Assembly: GCA_910588625.1 (NCBI GenBank)
Contig: CAJUQN010000093.1
Span: 1 to 10,572, forward strand
Length of the DNA stretch: 10,572 bases
Direction of reading: 5' to 3'
Source of the DNA: an uncultured Oscillospiraceae bacterium
GTDB taxonomy: Bacteria; Bacillota; Clostridia; Oscillospirales; Oscillospiraceae
Shown here: one piece after another, positions 5,394 to 10,572 of the stretch
Position numbering within the stretch: position 1 is the first letter of the stretch
How the letters are laid out: each line of letters opens with the position of its first letter
Made by a program: the position numbers and the translations under genes
The notes under the pieces: model-generated
Database searches by the model: none
The model's input: only the letters and a program-made list of their open reading frames with translations
What the model was told of the DNA's origin: nothing

Positions 5394-7430
5394 CACCGCT
5401 CCGGCTCCTTTCCGGGCTTTTTGTCCGGGGGTATCTCCGCCGCCCTTTTTTTCAGGTCCTCCAGAACAGAGGGACGCTCACCCTCGCCAACTTCCCCGCT
5501 GACCTCCTCCTCGTTCTGGGAAATGCTCTCGTCCATACTAAGAGCAGCGTCCAGTTCCGCAAGTCTGGCGCTCTTTTCGGTAAGTTCCGCCTCCTGGGGG
5601 AAAGGTTTTGTCAATTCCACCTGTGCGGCGGCCTGCTGGTTCCGAAGGTTCTCCAACTGCTCCTGGCCCCGTTCCAGCCGTCCGGGGATACCGGCGAGGG
5701 CGTTGTCCAGACGGGTCAGGTTGCCCCTGGCGTCCGTCCCCAGGCTGACACGGTGGCTCATCTCGCCCTTCAAGGTGATCTGGAACTGCTTCTCAAAGGT
5801 GTTGTAGGAAAGCTCCATCTGGAAGCCCCGGTAGCTGCCGATGGGGATGCCCTCGGTGCTTTTGATCTCCTTGCACAGGGCGAGGATGGCGTCCCCGGCA
5901 TCCGCCTTTTCCGCGTAATGCCTGCCGCCGACCTCCATCCCCACAAAGCCCTCCTCCGGGAGCGGGTGTGCCTCCACCGTTCTCATGTCCGCCTCAAAGC
6001 CCCGGTTGCGGCTCTGCTGCGCCTCGATCTCGGCGGGGAAGTATTTCAAAAGCTGGTCCTCCAGCCGGAAGTGCTTACTCTGGTAGTCGGCCCGGAGGAC
6101 CTTCAGCTTCGCCACATCCACATCAAGGTCCATCTTTTCCCGGATCAGCGGATTTCCGGCGCACAGGGCCTTGATCTCCGCATAGGAGAGCGCCTGCTCG
6201 TCCACATCGTCACAGCTTCGGACGGGGGACTTGCTCGTCATGATCTGGCTGATGAATTTCTGCTTGTTCTCCAAAGTCTGGTAGAGGTAGGCGTCAAAGG
6301 TCCCCTCCGTCACATACTGGAATATCTGCACCTGTTTGTTGCGGTTGCCCTGCCGGATGATGCGCCCGTTGCGCTGGGTCATATCGGCGGGGCGCCAGCC
6401 CACATCCAGGTGGTGGACGGCCACAAGGCGGTCCTGCACATTGGTCCCGGCGCCCATCTTCTGGGTGGAGCCGAGCAGGACGCGCACCTCGCCGGTCCGC
6501 ACCTTGCCGAACAGCTCCTTCTTCTTCGCCTCGGTGTCGGCGTCATGGATAAAGGCGATCTCCTCACGAGGGACGCCGGCCGCCACCAGCTTGTCCCGGA
6601 TGTCCTCGTAGACATTGAACGTGCCGTCGCCCTTGGGCGTGGAGAGGTCGCAGAACAGCAACTGGGTCAGCCGGTCCGCCTGGCCCTCCTCCCAGATGCG
6701 GAGGACATTCTGGACACAGGCGTTCAGCTTGCTGCCCTGGTCATCGGGCAGGAGCGGGTTCATCAGCCGCTGGTCGAGGCCGATCTTGCGCCCGTCCGAG
6801 GTGATCTTGAGCATATTATCGACCGAGGGGTCCACGCTGCCCCCGTGGACGGCGGCGGCCCGTTCGGACAGGTCGGCCACCATCTCCTTCTGTATCTCTG
6901 AGGGCTGCACCACCACGGTCTCAAACTTTGCCTCCGGCACAGGGAGGTGGAGCTGGTCGGCGGTCTTGATGTCGGCGACCTCCTTGAACATACTCATCAG
7001 CTCCGGGAGGTTGAAGAACTTGGCGAACCTCGTCCGGGCGCGATAGCCTGTCCCCTCCGGGGCCAGCTCTATGGCCGTGGTGGTCTCGCCAAAGGTGGAG
7101 GCCCACTGGAGGGTCAGGTGGTTCGGCACGACAAAGAGGGACTTCTGGCACAGCCCCAGCCGCTTCGCCTCCATAGCGGAGGCCGCCATCTCAAAGGTCT
7201 TGCCCGCGCCCACTTCGTGCGCCAGCAGGGTGTTCCCGCCGTAAAGCACATGGGCGATGGCCCCCCGCTGGTGTTCCCGCAGGGTGATGTCCGGGTTCAT
7301 GCCGCCCAGGACGATGTGGCTGCCGTCATACTCACGGGGGCGGGTGGAGTTGAACAGCTCATTGTAGGTCTGCACCAGATCCTCCCGCCGCCTGGGGTCA
7401 CGCCACACCCAGTCCCGGAAGACGGCTCGG
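5393..7430 (-). pseudogene. SNF2-like ICE helicase, 5'-truncated and internally deleted
   Basis: The open frame covers about 680 codons. The conserved reading begins near FRDWVWRDPRRRED and an in-frame TAA lies near 7458; GTG 7408 would be the only start. This is the C-terminal third of the giant (usually around 2000 aa or more) SNF2-type helicase-methylase proteins of Clostridia ICEs. Visible parts, numbered from GTG 7408, are LREHQRGAIAHVLYGGN, Walker A HEVGAGKT (about residues 64-71), the C-terminal helicase lobe GSTQKMGAGTNVQDR and motif VI QRNGRIIRQGN (about 340-352), then a helical tail. Right after VPNHLTLQWAS the sequence jumps to TFGETTTAIELAPEG, which in intact relatives lies well downstream. 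The segment with the DEAH box is gone, in frame. ATP hydrolysis is therefore unlikely. It ends overlapping mobC. Comparison with relatives is from memory. Confidence 0.75.
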
Positions 7431-7448
7431 GAAAGGATGTTATCTATG

Positions 7449-9221
7449 TATTATTCCAGTGGCAACTATGAGGCTTTCGCCCGTCCTAAAAAGCCGGAGG
7501 GCGTGGATCACAAGTCCGCCTACATCATTGGCACCGGGCTCGCCGCCCTCACCGCCGCCTGCTATCTGGTTCGGGACGGCCAGATGAAGGGCGAGCACAT
7601 CCACATCTTTGAGAAGGACCCCATCCCCGGCGGCGCCTGCGATGGCTGGAAGTTTGAGAACGTGGGCTATGTCATGCGGGGTGGCCGGGAGATGGACAAC
7701 CACTTTGAGGTCATGTGGGACCTGTTCCACTCCATCCCCTCCATTGAAACCGAGGGTGTCAGTGTGCTGGACGAGTATTACTGGCTGAACAAGGAGGACT
7801 CCAACTACTCCCTGTGCCGGGCCACTGTGAACCGGGGCCAGGATGCCCACACCGACGGCAAGTTCGACGTGTCCGACAAGGCGGCCATGCAGATCATGAA
7901 GCTGTTCTTCACCGCCGACGAGAAGCTCTATGACAAGCGCATCACCGACTATTTCGACGACGAGGTGCTCAACTCCAACTTCTGGCTTTACTGGCGCACC
8001 ATGTTCGCCTTTGAGAACTGGCACTCCGCCCTGGAGATGAAGCGGTATATCAAACGCTTCATCCACCACATCGGCGGCCTGCCCGACTTCAAGGCGCTGC
8101 GCTTTACCCGCTACAACCAGTACGAATCCATGATCCTGCCCATGGTGAAGTATCTGGAGGGCCACGGCGTGCAGTTCCACTACAACACCAAAGTGGTGAA
8201 TGTGGAGTTTGACATTCAGCCGGGCAAAAAGCTGGCCAGCCGAATTGAGCTTCTCACCGAGGAAGGCCAGACGAACCTGGATTTGACGGAGAACGATCTG
8301 GTGTTCATCACCAACGGCGGCTGCGTGGAAAATTCCACCATGGGCGATCAGAATACCCCTGCCCCCTATAACACCGAGATCAGGCCTGGCGGAGGCTGGG
8401 ATATGTGGCGGAGGATCGCCGCCCAGGATCCCGCCTTTGGCAACCCGGACAAGTTCTGCTCTGACCCGGAACAGACCAACTGGATGTCCGCCACGGTGGA
8501 AACCCTGGACGGGCAGATCATCCCCTATATTAAGAACATTTGCAAGCGGGATCCCTTCACCGGCAAGGTGGTCACCGGCGGCATCGTCACCGTGAAGGAT
8601 TCCTCCTGGCTGCTGAGCTGGACCATCAACCGTCAGCCCCAGTTCCGGGAGCAGCCCAAGAACCACTGCTTGGTGTGGGTGTACTCCCTGTTCACTGACG
8701 TGCCCGGCGATTATGTAAAGAAGCCCATGCGGGACTGCACCGGCAAGGAAATCTGCATGGAGTGGCTGTACCATCTGGGCGTACCCGAGGATCAGATCGA
8801 GGAACTGGCCGAGTGCAGTGCCAACACTGTGCCTGTTATGATGCCCTATATCGATGCCTTCTTCATGCCCCGCAACGACACTGACCGCCCGAAGGTAGTG
8901 CCCGATGACGCGGTAAACTTTGCCTTCCTGGGCCAGTTTGCCGAGATTGCCCGGGACACCATTTTTACCACCGAATACTCCATGCGCACCGGCATGGAGG
9001 CGGTGTATACCCTGCTGAATGTAGACCGGGGCGTGCCCGAGGTGTGGGGCAGCACCTACGACGTGCGTGACCTGCTGGACGCTACGGTAAAGCTCCGGGA
9101 CGGCAAGCCGCTGACCGAAATGGACCTGGGCTTTATCGAGAAGGTGGTGGTCAAGAAACTGCTGGATAAGATCGAGGGCACCGACATCGAAAAGCTGCTG
9201 ATGGAGTACCATGTCATTTAG
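7449..9221 (+). CDS. ohyA: oleate hydratase (fatty acid double-bond hydratase)
   Basis: This encodes a 590-aa enzyme, full length for the family (also known as myosin-cross-reactive antigen). It adds water to the cis-9 double bond of oleate and related free fatty acids to give 10-hydroxy acids; it uses FAD and acts at the membrane surface. In gut bacteria it detoxifies unsaturated fatty acids. ATG 7449 is chosen because GGGAAAGGA lies 8 bases upstream and MYYSSGNYEAFARPKKPEG is the usual N-terminus. The dinucleotide-binding motif GTGLAALTAA starts at Gly29, with the acidic Glu56 after the second strand. RGGREMDNHFE contains Glu82. Tyr201 lies in KRYIKRF. Glu82 and Tyr201 coincide in number with the catalytic pair I recall for the Staphylococcus aureus enzyme. 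ohyA starts about 20 bases from a truncated helicase gene on the other strand, and no promoter is visible between them. Confidence 0.95.
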   Translation, partial: YYSSGNYEAFARPKKPEGVDHKSAYIIGTGLAALTAACYLVRDGQMKGEHIHIFEKDPIPGGACDGWKFENVGYVMRGGREMDNHFEVMWDLFHSIPSIETEGVSVLDEYYWLNKEDSNYSLCRATVNRGQDAHTDGKFDVSDKAAMQIMKLFFTADEKLYDKRITDYFDDEVLNSNFWLYWRTMFAFENWHSALEMKRYIKRFIHHIGGLPDFKALRFTRYNQYESMILPMVKYLEGHGVQFHYNTKVVNVEFDIQPGKKLASRIELLTEEGQTNLDLTENDLVFITNGGCVENSTMGDQNTPAPYNTEIRPGGGWDMWRRIAAQDPAFGNPDKFCSDPEQTNWMSATVETLDGQIIPYIKNICKRDPFTGKVVTGGIVTVKDSSWLLSWTINRQPQFREQPKNHCLVWVYSLFTDVPGDYVKKPMRDCTGKEICMEWLYHLGVPEDQIEELAECSANTVPVMMPYIDAFFMPRNDTDRPKVVPDDAVNFAFLGQFAEIARDTIFTTEYSMRTGMEAVYTLLNVDRGVPEVWGSTYDVRDLLDATVKLRDGKPLTEMDLGFIEKVVVKKLLDKIEGTDIEKLLMEYHVI

Positions 9222-9288
9222 TCGCTTGCGAACCCCGTTCCACATACTCAGCTGCGTTGTAAAATCCCACCTGGAAGGAGGCTCCCTC

Positions 9289-9381
9289 ATGAAAAAAGCC
9301 CGTAAGGCCGCCGTTGCCCCGGGGGATGTAGACGACCTCATCTTCTCCCAGGAGAGTAACTGGCTGACCAGTGATCGATAA
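9289..9381 (+). CDS. 30-aa small ORF downstream of ohyA
   Basis: ATG 9289 has a near-ideal AAGGAGG 7 bases upstream, and the frame ends at TAA 9379-9381. The product starts MKKARKAAVAPGDVDDLIFS and is basic at the N-terminus and acidic after it, with no membrane segment. It lies 67 bases after ohyA and before a bidirectional terminator, so it would be cotranscribed with ohyA. It may be a real small protein or the start of a longer gene that has been cut; the sequence after the stop is terminator. No family is recognised. Confidence 0.5.
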   Translation: MKKARKAAVAPGDVDDLIFSQESNWLTSDR

Positions 9382-9383
9382 AA

Positions 9384-9437
9384 AGATGCTGTAAAAATGC
9401 GGCAGCATCTCACATTTGAGGCTGCCGCCGCATTTTT
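9384..9437. terminator. bidirectional terminator with two alternative hairpins
   Basis: AAAAATGCGG (9393-9402) pairs with CCGCATTTTT (9428-9437), and CAGC (9403-9406) with GCTG (9421-9424), leaving a 3-base bulge. T/A runs lie at both ends, so it can stop transcription from the ohyA side and from the XRE gene. A competing hairpin, AGATGCTG (9384-9391) with CAGCATCT (9403-9410), shares bases 9403-9406 with the first. Confidence 0.75.
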
Positions 9438-9450
9438 GCTCCGTGCTGCA

Positions 9451-9798
9451 TTATTGGTCGCTGCCAATCTCGGCCTCGGTATACAGTAGTGCGTTCACGA
9501 TCTGCTCCAAAGCACGAAACTTCACATGAGACATTTTCCGAAATTTGCTTGTCAATTCCGAGACATCATTTTCATCTCGCCTGGCAAACAGGATACTGTC
9601 GCTGGATATACACAGTTTTTCGCAAATTGTCCTCAGTGTTTCAATGGAAATGCCGGAAACACCCCGCGCTAAATCAGATACAAACTGCGGTGTTTTGTTG
9701 ATCAGCTCCGCGAATTGCTCCTGGGTCATCCCACCTTTTTCCCGCGCCCGTTTGATGCGTTCCCCGATTTGTATATTGAGTTCTTTTTTCGCTTTCAT
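9451..9798 (-). CDS. XRE-family helix-turn-helix regulator
   Basis: This encodes a 115-aa protein. ATG 9798 is chosen because AGGGGA lies 7 bases upstream; ATG 9816, in the same frame, lacks a comparable site. Residues 9-71 form a complete lambda-repressor-like domain: IGERIKRAREKGGMTQEQFA, a turn around INKTPQFVSDLARG (recognition helix about 37-46) and the closing helices SIETLRTICEKLCISSDSIL. The remaining 40 residues are charged and carry no recognisable effector domain. The gene is divergent from the radical SAM stub at 9943, and a long palindrome covers that gene's -10 box. A repressor acting on the shared intergenic region, and likely on itself, is the natural reading; this is inference. 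It converges with ohyA across a shared terminator. Confidence 0.85.
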   Translation of the reverse strand: MKAKKELNIQIGERIKRAREKGGMTQEQFAELINKTPQFVSDLARGVSGISIETLRTICEKLCISSDSILFARRDENDVSELTSKFRKMSHVKFRALEQIVNALLYTEAEIGSDQ

Positions 9799-9848
9799 GG
9801 CACAATCCCCTAACATCAGTACTGCACTTAGTTTAGGTAAAAATTCCG

Positions 9849-9890
9849 TTGACATACACAATGTTTTACACTTATAATTATTAAGTGTAA
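9849..9890 (+). promoter_or_regulatory. promoter with palindromic operator over the -10 box
   Basis: TTGACA (9849-9854) and TATAAT (9873-9878) lie 18 bases apart, upstream of the gene at 9943. A perfect inverted repeat, TTACACTTA (9866-9874) and TAAGTGTAA (9882-9890) around 7 bases, overlaps the -10 box. CACTTAG (about 9826) and CGCTTAG (about 9893) may be extra half-sites. This fits repression by the divergently encoded XRE protein. The remaining bases of 9799-9942 show only ribosome sites. Confidence 0.75.
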
Positions 9891-9942
9891 TACGCTTAGT
9901 CTCGCTGGGAAGATTCAAAAAAGATAGAAAAGGAGAATCGCT

Positions 9943-10197
9943 ATGATCCCCAAAACACTGGGCAAGCTCGGCCTGAAAACCGCCTATGGCTACATCGAAA
10001 AGGACCCAGAGCATAACCTCCCCAAGCTGATGGAATGGGTGGACAGGCTGGCTGGAGACGGCCCCAACAGTTTCCTTGTACAGCGGGACGCATTCCGCAC
10101 AGTCATCAATGACCCGGACAACAATATGCATCAGCTGCTCATGAACATCTTCCGAGAAGTGGACAATGATGTGCTGAAAGCCACCTTCCTTCTGTAG
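9943..10197 (+). pseudogene. N-terminal stub of a radical SAM protein
   Basis: ATG 9943 has AAAGGAG about 7 bases upstream and a strong promoter. The 84 residues (IPKTLGKLGLKTAYGYIEKD, then NLPKLMEWVDRLAGDGPNSF and EVDNDVLKATF) match the N-terminal leader of a common Clostridia radical SAM family. In that family the reading continues with FLNA-type residues and then the CxxxCxxC iron-sulfur motif (CNLHCTGCW). Here it ends after KATFLL at TAG. The whole catalytic domain is missing, so no radical chemistry is possible. The cut lies just before an A-rich hairpin segment (GCCGC 10209-10213 with GCGGC 10226-10230). The stub may still be transcribed and translated. Family identity is from memory of the leader sequence. 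Confidence 0.65.
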
Positions 10198-10289
10198 ATA
10201 AAAAAGATGCCGCTGGGTAAGCGTTGCGGCGCAAGGGTTTCAGACACACGCCCCCATCTGTAGGAGAAATTGCGGCTACAACGGAAAAA

Positions 10290-10344
10290 CGTCCGGCGGG
10301 GCAGGAACAAGATCAAACTTATCTTGTTCCTGCCCCGCCGGACG
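10290..10344. terminator. long perfect hairpin, bidirectional terminator
   Basis: A 24-base perfect stem (10290-10313 with 10321-10344) surrounds a 7-base loop. On the minus strand a T5 tract follows (A-run 10285-10289), and on the plus strand a T4 follows (10346-10349). It starts a few bases after the metallophosphoesterase stop and is a strong terminator for that gene. The stem is much longer than termination needs. Confidence 0.85.
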
Positions 10345-10348
10345 CTTT

Positions 10349-10572
10349 TCACAGCTTCAGTCGGATGCTCTGCTCATACAACAGAGCATATTTCTTTTGG
10401 ATAATCCTGTCCATATTGTAATGCCCGAAGAAGTGGTATTTGAATTCACACCGCTGGGTGATCTCGTCCAGAAAATCTGTCAGGGTGTCCGCCTGATAAA
10501 ATCCGCCGCTCAGTTCATCCGTAAGCGACAAACTGCCGGATACGAGTCTGAAAGACCACAGGTCGTAAAAAT
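10349..10572 (-). CDS. metallophosphoesterase, C-terminal part
   Basis: The open frame comes in from the right edge and ends at TGA (10349-10351), giving about 73 residues. FLDEITQRCEFKYHFFGHYN followed by DRIIQKKYALLYEQSIRL matches the end of small bacterial calcineurin-like metallophosphoesterases, in which a FGHYH-type motif provides the last metal ligands. Here the second ligand position of the GHxH motif reads Asn instead of His, so metal binding may be weakened. The N-terminal D-H, GD and GNH motifs lie outside the window. The gene ends in a strong hairpin terminator. The family call rests on the C-terminal pattern only. Confidence 0.6.
   Translation of the reverse strand, partial: FYDLWSFRLVSGSLSLTDELSGGFYQADTLTDFLDEITQRCEFKYHFFGHYNMDRIIQKKYALLYEQSIRLKL

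Noticed and set aside
5753..6901. Plus-strand open frame of 382 codons
   Set aside because: It is antisense to the helicase fragment, which carries recognisable helicase motifs on the minus strand.
7437..7448. Start of ohyA at the upstream ATG 7437
   Set aside because: That ATG abuts the ribosome site with no spacing; family N-termini and residue numbering fit ATG 7449.
7440..9467. Minus-strand open frame of 675 codons opposite ohyA
   Set aside because: It is the antisense shadow of a GC-rich gene with strong third-position bias; the plus strand has clear family motifs and a ribosome site.

Overview
The window looks like a GC-rich gut Clostridia chromosome (Oscillospiraceae-like; inferred from codon use, protein similarity and the family mix). 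It holds a scrambled remnant of a Firmicutes integrative/conjugative element (ICE) next to host metabolic genes. No rRNA, tRNA, CRISPR array or intact insertion sequence was seen. All family names come from reading the proteins, not from searches.

Layout. 1-2000 is an AT-richer plus-strand accessory stretch: the 3' end of an unknown gene, a DUF3592-like membrane protein (327-899) and two small unknown genes (1106-1492, 1662-1985). Two diverged copies of a GCCCAAC-plus-hairpin repeat each follow a stop codon (about 83-160 and 1993-2065). 2092-2422 is a dense run of inverted repeats, possibly an oriT or control region, ending in a strong minus-strand terminator.

2428-3706 is a minus-strand ICE cluster. 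It contains a frameshifted membrane protein, a 58-aa conserved-looking protein and a chimera joining the start of a CHC2 zinc-finger primase-like protein to the C-terminal part of a MobA-type relaxase. 3780-5040 is a plus-strand unit with its own promoter: a lipoprotein built of two tandem related domains, DUF5104-like. 5064-7430 (minus) is MobC plus the 3' part of a giant SNF2-like helicase. That helicase has lost its 5' end and, in frame, the section that should carry the DEAH box.

At about 7425 the helicase fragment is cut abruptly and ohyA (oleate hydratase, 7449-9221) begins in the opposite direction. ohyA is complete with its ribosome site, but no upstream promoter is visible. A 30-codon ORF and a bidirectional terminator follow. 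Then come an XRE repressor gene (9451-9798, minus) and a divergent promoter with a palindromic operator. That promoter drives an 84-codon N-terminal stub of a radical SAM protein. The window ends with a long perfect hairpin and the C-terminal part of a metallophosphoesterase.

Taken together, conjugation cannot work from this locus: the relaxase catalytic domain, coupling protein and mating-pair genes are absent. The likely functional genes are ohyA, the XRE regulator, the tandem-domain lipoprotein, the DUF3592-like protein and perhaps mobC. The several in-frame joints could be real deletions or assembly chimeras, and read-level checks of the joints would decide.
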